From Protea cynaroides (Eukaryota; Streptophyta; Magnoliopsida; Proteales; Proteaceae), in NCBI GenBank assembly GCA_028583415.1, contig CM053276.1, positions 11,925,774 through 11,989,773 on the forward strand: 64,000 bases of DNA, in the 5' to 3' direction. Within the stretch, counting starts at the first letter, position 1; the number at the start of each line of letters is the position of its first letter. The translations under genes and the position numbers were made by a program. Shown here piece after piece: positions 22,527 to 35,600 of the stretch. The notes under the pieces were generated by a model that worked only from the letters and a program-made list of their open reading frames with translations, was not told where the DNA came from and did not search any database.

Positions 22527-23984
22527 CAGTGTTGTTTTCCAATCATGTTTTTTACAGCCTAGCCAAACCTCAAGCCTGGTCCAAGATCATTTCGTTGGGC
22601 GGGAATGCTGAATTGGGATTGGATTGGTTCAGTTCGGCTCGAAACATTACCTGGCCCACCATTGTCTCTGGTAAGGCTGAAATAGGGTCGGATTTTTTAA
22701 AATTCCAGAACAACTTTGAGTCCACTTATCTGAGTCCAAGCTTAGGCCTGGCCTGGTCCACTATTGATTCAGGGCCTGAGAAATCTAACCTTGTCCGCCC
22801 TCAGGGTCGGCCAAACTGACTCTGATTGATCTTGAGTTTGGGAAGGATGAAGGGAGATGCAGGGGCTGGGACAAGCTAGGGAGAAGAAAAAAAATAAATT
22901 AAATAAATCGGGGTCTCAACCCTGGCCTAGCCTGACCCTAACTCAGGGCCAGACAGCCATGACACGCCTCGAGGCCATATCTCAGCCCAGGCCTGTTCGG
23001 GCTTAGGATGGGCAAGGGCCAGTTCGGACTCCCAAAACCAAACTTGCACCTTAGAACTCTCCAGACCTGAGGATTGAGAAGGAAAAAAAATTGAATGCAA
23101 CGCTTCCAAGTGACCCTTTCTATATTTTATTGGGTGGGTATTAGTAATTTCACATGGATGGATGTTTTGGTGGGATTTAATGATGAATTGAAGTTGAAAT
23201 TGGTTTTGTGGATCTTTAGGAATAAGTTAATATTTGTTTCTTTAGGTTGCGTATAGATTTTGGCAAAAAAAAAAAAAAAGGATTTTTTTATTATTATTAT
23301 TATTATTTTTTTAAGTTCGAGTGTATTCAGATGAGTCATCAATTTTCAATATAAATGTATCATTTTCTTTTGTAACTTTGTATGAATATTAACGCGAGAA
23401 ATTTGATGATATTTTAGATGCCGTAGTGGAAGGTATAGTAGCTCAATTTGTTGGAAGTCATGGGGCATGCGTGTAATGGCCACAACAGATCCCAATATTA
23501 GAGATGCCTGAGCTTTTGGTAGTCCTTATTTTATATCCCTAATGTTCAAAATTTGTTTAAAAGGTTATTTGATAAGAGGGTTTGTCAATTGGAATGCTTC
23601 CGAGTTATATATTGAGATTTTTTTTTTATTGGTTTATATCATTTAATTTATAAAACGGCCTAGAAATCTGTCCTATTTGGTAATGGGATTTTTTTTTGTC
23701 GACGCTAATCTAGTGTAAAATGCCATTGACAACATGCATCGGTGTTTATTAGATCAGCCAAAACACAATCCTCTCCTAGCCTAAATACAACATGCATCGG
23801 TGTTCATTAGATCAGCCAAAACACAATCCTCTCCCAGCCTAAATACCAATAATATATTCTCTATATTTAATTTAAGTTTACTATGATGATGCATAAAAGG
23901 GAATCAGGGTCAAATAGGCCTTGACACAAGTCGGTGTCAATAGAAAGACCCTTTAATAATAGGATGATTTGGATTTGGATTTGG
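22226..23984. repeat. Block copy of 14346-15120 followed by copy of 1007-1830
   Basis: 22226-23110 matches 14346-15120, and 23110-23960 matches 1007-1830. The join is the same as at 15120-15160. A (GA)n run lies at 22483-22523. A tandem repeat of about 65 bp (AACATGCATCGGTGTTYATTAGATCAGCC twice) is at 23732-23845. No gene is seen. The copy is cut by the copia LTR at 23985. Confidence 0.7.
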
Positions 23985-26596
23985 TGTAAGATATTTTATG
24001 GGTTAAATTAATTATAAGATTAGTTGGTTCAGTGGGAGTCTAGTTACAGGTAGATCGATTTAAGTATGATTAGAGATGGACCAATCTGGTCCACTGTGGG
24101 ACTGATTCAGGATTGGGGGTGGTATTATAAATATCAATGGTTAGGGGCCCCACAGTCACGGTGTTATTTTCTTTTCATGTTCCCATACGTAGTGAGAAGA
24201 TCAAGGGATCCCGACAAGCTGTGGAAGTATAAGACTCGCACTCCATGAATCCGATCTAAACCTTGAATTCATATCGTAACAGGTTTTCTAATCATCACCG
24301 GACCAGACGGGACGAGCGGATGACAAACAGATACGAAAACGGACCGATTTAAGTATGAAATAATTCATACCGGTCTTGGTACCGGTCGACCGGTATGGCC
24401 TGTGCAACAGACCACTTAAATCCGGAAACGTATCTCTACAGGTCCCACTTTTCAAATTTCAAATCGAAAGACATTCCTAATATTAGGAGGCTTCCTAAAC
24501 CTAATTATAGTCTATATAAGGACCCCCTAAACCTCCTAAAATCTTTTCCATTGATCTTCACAAACCCTATAGAGGAGAAAGAGATTGAAAGAGAAGAAGC
24601 TAGGAAGGAGAGGGAAGAGCCGCCATTGCCGTTCGACGAAGAACACCTTATTGCAAGTCGACGGTAAGTGCTTAAACCTTCCTCTACAATAAGTACTCTA
24701 GAATGGTTAGTTGTGATTGATCAATACCATACAAAGCAGGTATTGATCTAAACCCTATTTTGGTCAAACACTAATCTAGTCGGTAAACCCTAGATTCAAG
24801 TTCTAAGATGAAGATCATTGACATTAGGGCTTGAATGGAGTTGGAAACAACTCTAACTCAATGCTCAGACCTAGAATGTGTAGGAGAAACCCTAGGATCA
24901 ATAGGGGATGATCAACAGAAGTCAAGAAATCGAACTTATGGTCTTCCGGAGACATACCGGTCGACCATACCGGTCACACCCCATGCGACCGGTACTGCAA
25001 CCGGTACCTCCCGCGGAGTGGTCTGTGGGGACCGGCCAACCATACCGGTCGCACCTTTCCCACAGTGCCGAGACCGGTACCTACGACCGGTACTGTGGCC
25101 AGTCAGCTCTGTGAGATGTGTTTTGACCTTGTTGGGTTTCGACCAACGTAAACCCTAAGAAAACTATTCTAATTAAACCTAACATTGTGTAGGACCTTGT
25201 GATAGCACGTTTGGACCTTGTGATGCAGAGCAAGCTATCAAACGAGCGTCAGGTATGGGAATCGGACCTAAACCCTAATAATTTAATAAACAGTAAAACG
25301 TTGTTAATAACCATGATTCTATGGAGTGATGTTTGTTCATTCTCGCATGTCATCCTTTACTTTCAGTTATTATTATTGTTCATGCATACTCGCTATGCTA
25401 GGTTGTGACTGTTAGACATGTGATTATTTTCGTTGGTGTATGGAATGAGAAGAACTAGAGGTATGAGATCATTTCTCACACTAGCACCTTTCGTATCGTT
25501 CTGTCTTAGCATGCTTGGTGCGGGTAGGGTATCAGGGGGAGGAAGTGGCACTGTGGTCTCCGGCCTGACCATTAGACTCTAGCTCTATCTCTATGCCGTA
25601 GGGAGCTGTGATGGGATAGGGCCTACTGTGATGACATGTAAGATTGGTTAGTTGCGACCCAGTTTGTAAGCCCTCGCCAATAGGGGCTTACGTGTTGGTA
25701 TTAGAAGGGCATCAGGGGAAGTGTTGGCAGTGTTTGAGCCGGACACTTTAGCTCTATCTCTATTCCATGGTGGGTGCATGTGGGACGACAACGATGTTTG
25801 ATCCATTAGACAGATTCACACACTCGTGTATAGAGGTGCGGTGACTGCCAATCCTTTCTATAGCACATTGCAAACTTAAAATCAGACCATAATGTGAATA
25901 TTACTCATGCATGAGATGTATTGCATTGTCTGATTTTCTTACTGAGCTAAGTTGTGAGCTCACTCTTATATATATACATGTTTTTAGATGTTGATGCAGG
26001 TTACACTGTCGAGGACTACGTGGTTGCTCCAATATATTGAAGAATTGCTGCCCTAGAAGTGCAAGCAGGGGAGGACGAGCATGACGCTTCAAGCGAGTGC
26101 CCTTTCTGTGTGTACCTCTAGGGTGTTTATTTGATTTAATTTATTTTACTTATTTTTAGTTGAAGATACAGTTAATGTAATGATATCTATTTACGTTTTG
26201 GTAAGGAGAATAACTTGATATTTTATTAATTTATCAATAGATCACTCAGTTCATTTAATTTAAAGACTTCCGCTGTATTTATTATATTCTGATTGTGGTT
26301 ATGTGCAATGGTTTGTATGAGTGGACATGGTCTTATTGAGATCCTGGTGTGAACCGTTAGTTCAGTGACGGTTCACTCACACTTCTGGTTCTACCAGAAT
26401 TGGGGTGTGACAGGAAGATTCTGATCCAAGCATTCAAAGCAAAGATAACAGTCGGAAATCAATCTACAGCAAGAGGTATATGTCTTATCAACTCTTTTCA
26501 ATACCCATTGTACTCTAGTAATCTGTGTGGTGTATTCAATAGGGTTCATGAGAAATCCCATGGGAAAAACCCAAAGAGGATCTGAAAAAGCTTACA
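23985..26596 (+). mobile_element. Left LTR of a copia-type element, split by a solo LTR
   Basis: The LTR begins TGTAAGATATTTTAT at 23985 and ends AAAGCTTACA at 26596, with inverted tips TGTAAG/CTTACA. Without the inserted 24228-26412 segment and one target copy it is about 420 bp. The first 250 bases and the stretch after 26418 match the right LTR at 45412-45735. A primer-binding site follows directly. Confidence 0.85.
24228..26412 (+). mobile_element. Solo LTR of a Ty3/gypsy element
   Basis: The 2185-bp segment starts TATAAGACTCGCACTCC and ends CAGAATTGGGGTGTGACA. It is the plus-orientation counterpart of the gypsy LTRs at 30192-32550 and 37934-40293. Perfect 5-bp target duplications GGAAG flank it (24223-24227 and 26413-26417). 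No internal domain remains, so it arose by LTR-LTR recombination. Its sequence is more diverged from the two other LTRs than they are from each other. Open frames inside are not coding. Confidence 0.9.
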
Positions 26597-26597
26597 G

Positions 26598-26610
26598 TGG
26601 TATCAGAGCC
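26598..26610 (+). other. Primer-binding site of the copia-type element
   Basis: TGGTATCAGAGCC lies one base after the LTR end. It is complementary to the 3' end of initiator-Met tRNA, the usual primer of plant LTR elements. Confidence 0.9.
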
Positions 26611-27227
26611 ACCTACATAGATCTAGAATCGATGGGAAAGCATTGTTAAAACTTTATGTTTGATTAGAATGGAAAAGTGAGAGATTTTTCTCTTAAATTT
26701 TTCGTTTGAACTTGTCTAGGGTTTGGACCCTCGAAATTTTTTTTTGGACCGTTAAAAAGTATTTTATAGGATTGTAGGTCTCGGAGAGACGGAGCCGGCG
26801 ACATAAGGTTGGTCGCCGAAAGTTACCTGACGCGCTCTCACGCGTCGCTTGAAAAAGCACGTGAGATCCATGCGTCGGCGGAAATTATAAAAGAAAAAAA
26901 GAAAAAGAAAAGGCAAAGGTAGGGCTGACGTCACCTGGTCAGCCCCGTACTGGACCGAGCCGATCTGGGCCAGTCTAAGACCGAACCAGGGCCCAGACCA
27001 GTCGGGCCGGCCCAAGGGAACCCGTGAATCCGACCTGATAATCTAAATTTTTTACCCGGTAACCCAACCCGATGGCCCGAATTTTTGACCCGAGGACCCT
27101 ACCCACCGACCCGAAAAGTGGGTCCGAGAACCTGGATGGTGGGTTGGTCGGGCCAGCGGTTGAGTCGCTTGTTTGCGGTTCGATTAAAAGTCCAGACCAT
27201 TTGGTTTGGCCTGGACCAAAGCATTTA

Positions 27228-27281
<54 letters not shown>

Positions 27282-27668
27282 AGGTTTTAATTTGTGGGTT
27301 CGGTCCGCCCATAACCGAGCCCGAACAGACCAAACCGACCCATGCTTAACCGCCCTGAACCGGTTTTGGATGCAAGAATGCAAGTGCCAACTTTGATCGG
27401 CGATTGTGGGAGCTAGGAGCGTCGGATTTTGATGCGATTTTTTACGTTGGATTCGTATTTTGAAGCTTTACAGTTTGATACATAGTTTGACACTGTTTGG
27501 TGATTTGAGGTATTTATTTTGATTAAAATGTGTACCCACAAAGTACTGCAAAGTAGGGTTTGAGAATATCACTGTTTTGAGGACCAGGGAAACAATCATT
27601 AGAAATTAATTTATTTTATCATCATTTTTAAAATTTGAATTTACATGTTTTGAAACTTGTCTACCCTC
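26611..27668. other. Interior of the copia-type element, left of the gypsy insertion
   Basis: Non-coding leader-like DNA. It includes a stretch rich in GGCCCGAACC/GACCCGA words (26940-27370), similar in style to 6470-6920, and an AAT/AAAT microsatellite (27227-27282). No domain is recognised. Confidence 0.5.
27227..27282. repeat. (AAT)n-(AAAT)n compound microsatellite
   Basis: An AAT run passes directly into an AAAT run. Confidence 0.95.
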
Positions 27669-28254
27669 ATTACACTCAGACTGGGATCTAAAAAATTCTC
27701 ACTTTCAGATCTCATCCACTCATGCCAGTGGAGGGTAAGAAGACTGGAGTCGCCACCTAGATAAGGTCTAGGACCTATAAATGATGTCCTTCAATGGAGG
27801 GACACTAATGACTCGCACAAATGGAACAGCTATCTTGTCTCACAAAAAGCGGGTAAGTGCCAATTTATAAGTTGGGAAGGTGTTAGGCACCCAACTCGCC
27901 CGACTGAACCGGTCTCCCTAAATCATATCATTCCTACAGTTTATGAATGTTTGGGGCTATTTAATCTAATTAAATTATAAAGTATAAAAAAAGTCCTAAT
28001 TTGATCTCTAATTCTTTATTAACTATGCATGGCATAAGCTGAAATTATACAATTTAAACAAGAAAAATAATTATAAAATGAATCAAAGGATTTAAAAAAT
28101 AGCTTAATCATACAACAAAAGAAAGAAAAAAAATATATATAACATATGATCGAGGTATGGAAAAATCCCAAGCCGCCTACGTATCTTGTGCGGCGGGAAT
28201 CAGACCAAACGTAGTTTGGGTGGGTATGTACGTATTAGGTGTGTGCAAGAAACA
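27669..28254. repeat. Unclassified dispersed repeat fused to gypsy protease start
   Basis: Nearly identical to 11322-11905. It carries GGAGTCGCCACCTAGAT, GGGAAGGTGTTAGGCACCC and AAGCCGCCTACGTATC words. At 28255 it joins, without a gap, minus-strand gypsy sequence encoding MELPIKQLNPSL. In the other gypsy copy that sequence continues into protease (35930). The fused state is therefore a truncation and rejoining. Confidence 0.7.
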
Positions 28255-29745
28255 GAGAGCGAACTATCCAGCTTGGGTTCAATTGCTTGATTGGTAACTC
28301 CATTCGCTTCCCAAAAGAAACAGAAACAAAGGAGTGCGTGGCCCCAGAGTCAAATAATACTCTGGCGGGTAAACCAGCTACATTTACAATTCCTGTAATA
28401 TATTGCCCTTAGTTCTACATGCTGATGCAACTGAAAGAATAAACCAAATAGTAAGGGATAGAGTCGTACTAGTTACCACATCAGGTGATGCAGCTGCCTC
28501 TTCAGTGGTGACCGCATAAACTCTTCCTTGCTGGGGAGCTGGCTTCTTAGGAAGCGTGCAGTTCCTTGCAACATGTCCCAACTGCTGGCAGTTATAACAT
28601 TTAATATTTGGGTTGGGTCTGGCGAATTGTGGCACAGGTGGTGCCAGGTTGTTTCTCGCAGGTGCTGTAGTAGTCTGCCCCCTGTATGGGCGAAAAGGTC
28701 TAGTATTACCGCCACCTGAGCTCTCTCCAGTAGATCTCTTCACTCCCCTGTTCTGAGCGAAGAAACTGTCCCTCTGACTGGACTCTATCACCCTCGCAAC
28801 CTGCACTGCCTCGTTGTAAGTTTTCTTGTCCAGACCCAACAGGTGTTCTCTGATGCTTCCACGTAGTCCCATGGTGAACCTACGTATCTTTGTCTCCTCT
28901 TCCTGCATACTGACTGGGGCGAAGAAGAACAACTCTTCGTACCTCTGCTGATATGCATCTACGGTCGGCCGAGCCTGCTGCAGGTTGAGAAACTCTCTCT
29001 CCATTTGATTTCTGAAGCTCTTTGGGAAATATTTATCGAAGAAAGCCGCTTTAAACACTTCCCAGTCGACTAGTGTATACTTATTCTCCGAATATGCCCG
29101 AGTAGAATTCCACCAAGCATTGGCGTCTTCCCTTAACATATGTGTGGCAAACAGAACCTTCTCCTCCTCAGTGCAAGTCATCAGTCGGAAGTTCTTTTCC
29201 ATTTCGAAACCCCACCGTGCTGGCCACAATGGTTTCCCCGTCCCGCCCGTGAACGATGAAGGTTTCAACTTCAAGAATCGTCCACCGACCGCTTCGGATC
29301 ATGCTGTCCACGTGTGTTGCGCTCCGTACCATGGTGGTGGATACGGATAAGCTCCCGGGTACGCCGAAGGCGATGGAAACCGATGCGGTGGTGGTACGTT
29401 CTGTGCTTGGCCCCTCTGCCTTGGGCTACTCTGCATCGGTTGGGTAGTATTAATTCCTCCCAACTAAGGCGTATTTTCAGTGCGGCCCGAACTGTTGGCC
29501 TGAGCATCTTGATGCCATTTCGAAATTCCTTCCGTTGAGCCCGCATCCGATAGACCAAGTTTGTAACAATGGCCTCGGAATTCCCGTGAGGTGGGCCGGG
29601 TAAATTTGTCGGTACTTCAGGGACATGTTCCTCCTCTACTTCGGGATTTGGGTTCTCTAACCTGGTCTTGTTCAGCTTGCACTTCTTCTAAGCGCATCCT
29701 GGCCTGATGACGCTTCCGACCCCTTCGACCGTTTCCTCCCACCAT
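28255..29745 (-). pseudogene. Second gypsy gag with truncated protease start
   Basis: This belongs to the truncated internal region downstream of the 30192-32550 LTR. Reading leftward from a start at 29745 (MVGG), the frame is broken between 29700 and 29270. It is then open from 29274 to 28384. The gag core contains EEEKVLFATHMLREDANAWW and KYFPKSFRNQMEREFLNLQQ. A CCHC knuckle reads CYNCQQLGHVARNC. Beyond gag, the protease motif DSGATH is intact near 28345, in another frame. The element is cut at about 28255. Several frame breaks coincide with clusters of CTG-to-CCG changes relative to the 36047-37407 copy. Confidence 0.85.
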
Positions 29746-29770
29746 CTCAGCCTTCCTCCGGCACCATGAT

Positions 29771-30175
29771 GAGTATGATGATGGAGATCAGGGACGCTCA
29801 GCGGGAGATGAGCCGTGACCTAGCACAGTTGACTCGCAGCCTCCGAGTCACACAATGATTTCCCCTTTTACTTTCTCTTTCTTATGACTGTTGTATATAT
29901 AACAAGGTAACTGTCCGGTTTGTGGACCGTACCCTGTAGCATTTAATCATTAGCTATAATTTTCTTAATTAATGAAAATTTTCATGGTTTTTCCTAACTA
30001 GTGCATGTGTAAATGTTAAGTTCCACATTTAGAATAGTACATTATTCTCTTTCTTAGTCTGTCTCAGGTATCAAACAATGCTTAGGGTGTGTTTGTATTA
30101 AGATTTTTAATTTTCTCCTAACTCAGTTCATTGACTCACTTAAGTGCAACATGGTTTGTTGGAACAGAGCCCGAG
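29771..30175. other. Gypsy leader (second internal copy)
   Basis: Between gag and the primer-binding site. It carries the same antisense reading frame as 37428-37652 but with about 76 bp deleted after CGAGTCACACA. No other feature is seen. Confidence 0.6.
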
Positions 30176-30188
30176 GGCTCTGATACTA
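30176..30188 (-). other. Primer-binding site, mutated copy
   Basis: The reverse complement reads TAGTATCAGAGCC, one base different from the initiator-Met tRNA primer site. It lies three bases from the LTR at 30192. Its presence shows that internal sequence continues beyond this LTR. Confidence 0.85.
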
Positions 30189-30191
30189 AGT

Positions 30192-32550
30192 TGTCACACC
30201 CCAATTCTGATCCAACCAGAACGGTGTGAGTGAACCGTCATTGAACCAACGGTTCACACCAGGATCTCGAATAGGCCGTGTCCACCCATACAAACCATTA
30301 CACATAACCACAATCAGAATATAAATATACAACGGAAGACTTAAAATAGAATGAACTGAGTATCTATTGATAATAAAATATCCCATTATTCAAAATCAAA
30401 CACATAAAATAATAATCTTTTACATCCCTTTAAATCCAATAAAAAATAACTGAAATAAATAAATAAAACAAATCAAAGGTACACGCAGAAAGGGCACTCG
30501 CATGAAGCATCATGCTCGTCCTCCCCTGCTTGTACATCCAGAGCAGCCACACCACCGTACGCCGGAGCGTTCACGTAATCGTCCACGGTGTAACCTGCAT
30601 CAACATCTAAAAATAATGTATATATACAAGGGGTGAGCACTCAACACAGCTCAGTAAGACAATCAGACAGTTTCACAATATTATGCATGAGTAACAATCA
30701 TTTTATGTTGTGGTCTGGTTTTAAGTTTGCAATGTGCTATAGAAAGGTTTGGTGGCCCCCGCACCTCTATACACGAGTGTGTGGCATCGCACAGTAATCA
30801 CACTACCACCAACCCACATGCACCCATCATGGAATAGAGATAGAGCTAAGGTATACCCGCACCTCCCCTGATACTCTACCCATACCAGTACCTAAGCCTT
30901 TATCGGCCGGGGCTGCAAACGGGCTCGCAACTAACCAATCCTATATGTCAACAATGTATGCCCTATCCCGGCCACGGCCGTCTACGGCATAGAAATAGAG
31001 CTAGAGCGTGCAGGCCGGGCCGGAGACCACAATACCTCACCTCCCCCTGATACCCTATCCGCAACTAACCCACTAGGATAGAAACAATACGCAGGTAGAC
31101 CCTATCCCAACATAACTCCCTACGTCATAGAGATAGAGCTAAAGCATCGTGGACAAGCCAGCGTCGACTCGGAATCCTCAGAACCACATAACAATGGCTG
31201 GGACAACATCAATATCAGAGACCACCGTACCACGACCTTCCCCTGATACCCCACCCGTACCAAGCATGTTAAGATAGAATACTACAAAAGTGCTAGTGTG
31301 AAGAGCGATCCCAGGCTCATGCCCCACTCCATACCCCAACGAAAACAATCACATGCCTAACAATCACATCCTATGAATGCATGAACAATAATAATAATAA
31401 CTGAAAGTAAAGGATGGCATGTGAATATGCACAAACATCACATCATAGATATTCAATGATTAACAACGATTTACAGTCCATTAATTATTAGGTTTAGGTC
31501 AGATTCCCTTACCTGAAGCTCGTTCGATAACTTGCTCCACGACGCAAGATCCAAACGATAAGTCACAACGTCCTACATAATATTAGGGTTTCATTAGAAT
31601 ATATTGTTTAGGGTTTCATGTTGGTCGGAAACCAACATGGATTACAAAATACCCTCACAGAGCTGACCGGTGGCACGTACCGGTCGCAGCTCTGTGGGAA
31701 AGACTGGCGACCGGTATGGTCAGCCGGTCCCCCACAGACAACCTCCCGAGAGATAGCGGTCGCACATACCGGTCGCACTATGTGCACCCGGTATAGTCGA
31801 CCGGTATGTCTCCGAAAGACCATACATGGGTTTTTTCAACTGCCGACGATCATCATCCATGGATTTTTCAGGGTTTCTCCTATCCATTATAAGTCTAGGC
31901 TTTGAGTTAAAGTTATCCCCAACTCATTCAAATCTCGTTTCGATGAATATCATCTCGAAACTCGAATTTAGGGTTTGACGGCAACTTAGGGTTTATTGGC
32001 CAATTTAGGGTTTTAGATCAATACCTACTGTGCATGGTATTGATCCACCCACACAACTAACATAGGGTAAGAAGAGGGATTCAAACACTTACCGTTGACA
32101 GGCGTAACGAGAGCTTCGTCAAACGGTAATGGCGGCTCCTTCTCCTTCCTCCTAGCTCCTTCTCCTTTTCCACCTCTTTCTCTTCTCTAGGGTTTGCGAG
32201 AGACAATGGAAATGATTTGAGGAGGGATAAGGGTGTATTTATAGGGTAGAAATAGGGTTTAGTAACCCTACTAGGATTAGAAAACTTCTAGGATTCAAAA
32301 TCAGGAAAACGGGACCCGCAGAGACCAATTTCCAAATTCCCGCACATAGCTGTGCAGGCCATACCGGTCGACCGGTACCAAGACTGGTACCATCGACCGG
32401 TATACCTAAAATCAGGTATAATTGGTCGACTTCGGTCCGATTTTGTACCTGTTTGTTATCCGCTTGCCCCGTCTGGCTCGGTGATGATCGGAAGACCTGT
32501 CACGATACAAAACCAAGGTTAGACCTGGTTTTCAGAGTGTGGGTCTTACA
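30192..32550 (-). repeat. Gypsy LTR (3' LTR of the full element)
   Basis: 2359 bp with TG...CA ends (plus strand TGTCACACCCC ... GGGTCTTACA). The polypurine tract abuts it at 32551. It contains a cluster of ACCGGT palindromes at 31668-31812 and more at 32362-32402. Open frames inside are not supported as genes. Confidence 0.95.
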
Positions 32551-32640
32551 ACTCCACCACCCTTAAAAGAAATTTTGTCCCGAAATTTGCATGTAGGTAC
32601 TACAACTCCCCCACCCTTAAAAGAAATTTCGGCCTCGAAA
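32551..32640 (-). other. Polypurine tract, tandemly duplicated
   Basis: On the minus strand the tract reads AAATTTCTTTTAAGGGTGGTGGAG just before the LTR. A second copy (AAGGGTGGGGGAG, also preceded by AAATTTCTTTT) lies about 55 bp upstream. Both are preceded by AAATTTCG words, the usual 3' signature of chromoviruses. Confidence 0.8.
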
Positions 32641-35600
32641 TTTGAACGTACCTTGATCGTCAAAAAGGTTAGGGTACTCCTTCCTCATCGCGCTCTCTTC
32701 TTCCCAAGTAATTTCCTCCACATTTTGGCTTCTCCAATGCACCTTCACATAGTGGATATCCTTGGTTCGAAGTTGCTTAACTTTTCGACTCGAGAGCATT
32801 ACAGGCACCATTTCGAAAGTTAAGTCTTCAGTCAAGTCTGGAGGATCAGCGCTCAAGATATGCGATGGATCTCTGACATACTTCTTCGGTAATGATACAT
32901 GGAACACATTATGAACGCTAGACATAGATGGTGGTAGAGCCAATTGATATGCTACATTACCACGTCGATTCAATATCTCATATGGTCCCACATACCGGGG
33001 CATAGCTTCCCCTTTTACCAAACCGTTTCGGACCTCGCACCCGGTGACACCTTCAAGAATACTTTGTCACCCACCGCAAACTCCGGATCTCGACGTCGAT
33101 TATCCGCATAATGCTTCTGTCGAACTTGAGCTGTCTTTACTCTCTCTTTGATCTGATCAATCACTCGGCAAGTTTCTTCAACAAACTCCGGTCCTACAAT
33201 TCTTTTTTCCCCCACTTCATTCCATAACAGAGGTGTACGACATTTCTTTCCATAGAGTGCTTCATACGGGGCCATCTGAATTGTAGCCTGATAACTGTTG
33301 TTGTAAGCAAACTCGATAAGTGATAGCTTCTCATCCCAAGCTCGTCTGAAATCTAATGCACAAGCTCGGAGCATATCTTCCAAAATTTGAATAGTTCGCT
33401 CCCATTTGTCCGTCCCGTCGAGGATGGAAAGTCATCTTGAACTTCAACTTTGTTCCCATAGCTTTTCGTAATCCTTCCCGAACTTCGATGTAAAACGGGG
33501 ATCTCGTCGGATACTATACTCTCTGGAACGCCATGAAGTCGACTATATTATCAACATATAACTTGGCCAGCTTCTCCATGGTGTACCGAGGTCCGACCGC
33601 AATAAATAGAGCTGTCTTGGTGAGCCGATCTACTATAACCCAAACCGCATCCACCGACCTTGGTGTCAAAGGTAGGCCGGTGACGAAATCCATAGTGATA
33701 CAATCCCACTTCCATGCGAGGTTCCGTAACGGCTGTAGTAAACCCGCGGGTCTTTGCCTTTCCGCTTTAACTTGTTGACAATTCAGACATTGGAACACGA
33801 AACGAGCTATATCTGCTTTCATACCCCTCCACCAATATAGTCTTCTTAGATCATGGTACATCTTAGTACTTCCTGGATGTACCGAATACGGAGTGTAATG
33901 AGCTTCAGTCATAACTCGACCTCTGATATCGCAGTCTTCGCTTTCGGGTATACATACCCGTCCGCGATACTTGAGTACTTTGTCTGATTCCAAGGTAAAG
34001 TCAGGATTGCACGAACCCTTCTCTAAGTCTTCCTGCACTGTCTTGAGATATGGATCCTGTAGGATTGCTACCTTGATTTCATCAATTAGATCCGGTGAGA
34101 TCTTCAATGCGGCGAACATCATAGTGAACTTATGAATCAAGCCTTGCTCAACTAGATCTTCTGCAGTCTCTATAATATGTTCTTCATCAATTTCCATTGA
34201 ACTCGAGGCTGCAGCACGCAATGCAGCATTTGTACTTGGTCCTGCCTCAGGTTTCGATGCCCACTTTCTGCTTAAGGCGTCAGCCACAACATTTGCTTTG
34301 CCCGGATGGTACTGGATGTCGCAATCATAATCTTTTAACAATTCCATTCATCTCCTCTGTTTCATATTCAGATCCTTCTGAGTGAAGAGATAAGTTAAGC
34401 TCTTGTGATCTAACTTGATCTGAAACTTCTCACCGTACAAGTAGTGTCTCCAAGTCTTGATTGCATGTATAACCGCTGCTAGCTCCAAGTCATGCGTAGG
34501 ATAGTTCTTCTCATGCTCTTTTAACTGTCTTGATGCGTAAGCAATCACTTGTTCTCCTTGCATCAGAACACATCCAATTCCCAACCCTGAAGCATCCGTA
34601 TATAAAGTAAACGGTACGCTTGGTTCTAGGATGGTCAAGATAGGTGCAGAGACAAGTCTTGACTTCAAAGTCTGAAAGCACTTCTCACACTCATCTGTCC
34701 ATATAAATTTCTCTCCCTTCTTGGTCACTCTGAGTGGAACCGCGATCCTGGAGTAATCTTCCACGAATCTTCTATAATAACCAGCCAACCCAAGGAAACT
34801 ACGAATCTCCGCGACAGATTTTGGTGCTTCCCATCCTACTATAGCAGCTATCTTACTTGGATCAACCTTGATACCGTCTTCAGATACAACATGGCCCAAG
34901 AAAGCCACTTTCTTCAGCCAAAACTCGCACTTCTTGAATTTTGCATAAAGCCTCACATCTCTCAGCCGTTGCAGTGCTGCCCTCAAATGCGCTGTATGAG
35001 TCTCCATGTCCTTAGAGTAAATCAATATGTCATCGATGAATACGATGACCGAAGTGTCCAACATGTCATGGAACACTCGGTTCATCAGTTCCATAAATGA
35101 CGCTGGAGCATTGGTCAACCCGAAAGACATTACCAGAAACTCATAATGCCCATACCTCGTCCTGAAAGCAGTCTTCGGAATATCTTCGGCCTTGATCTTC
35201 AATTGGTGATACCCCGATCGGAGATCGATCTTCGAGAAAACCTTTGCGCCCTGCAGCTGATCGAACAGATCATCGATCCTAGGCAAAGGATACCGATTCT
35301 TGATCGTCAACTTGTTCAGCTCACGGTAGTCAATACATAACCGTACACTTCCATCCTTCTTCTTGACGAATAATACAGGTGCTCCTTATCCAACAATTCT
35401 TGTAATTGGGTCTTCAACTCCTTTAACTCGGTCGGGGCCATCCTGTATGGTGCTTTAGACACCGGCGCTGAACCTGGCATAAGGTCTATCACAAATTCTG
35501 TAGCCCTGTCTGGTGGTAAGCCTGGAAGATCTTCTGAAAATACATCTGGAAACTCCCGAACCACATCTATATCTTCCATCTTGAGTGACTCTGCCGTGAG

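Noticed and set aside
24835..25158. 107-codon frame in the solo LTR
   Set aside because: Lies in LTR DNA with ACCGGT clusters; the matching region of the other LTRs does not keep it.
28528..29538. Plus-strand frames over the gypsy gag copies
   Set aside because: They are shadows of the minus-strand gag, which has clear motifs.
31618..31905. 95-codon frame inside the gypsy LTR (also 39361-39648)
   Set aside because: Duplicated with the LTR, falls in the ACCGGT-rich part, no protein family; not supported as a gene.
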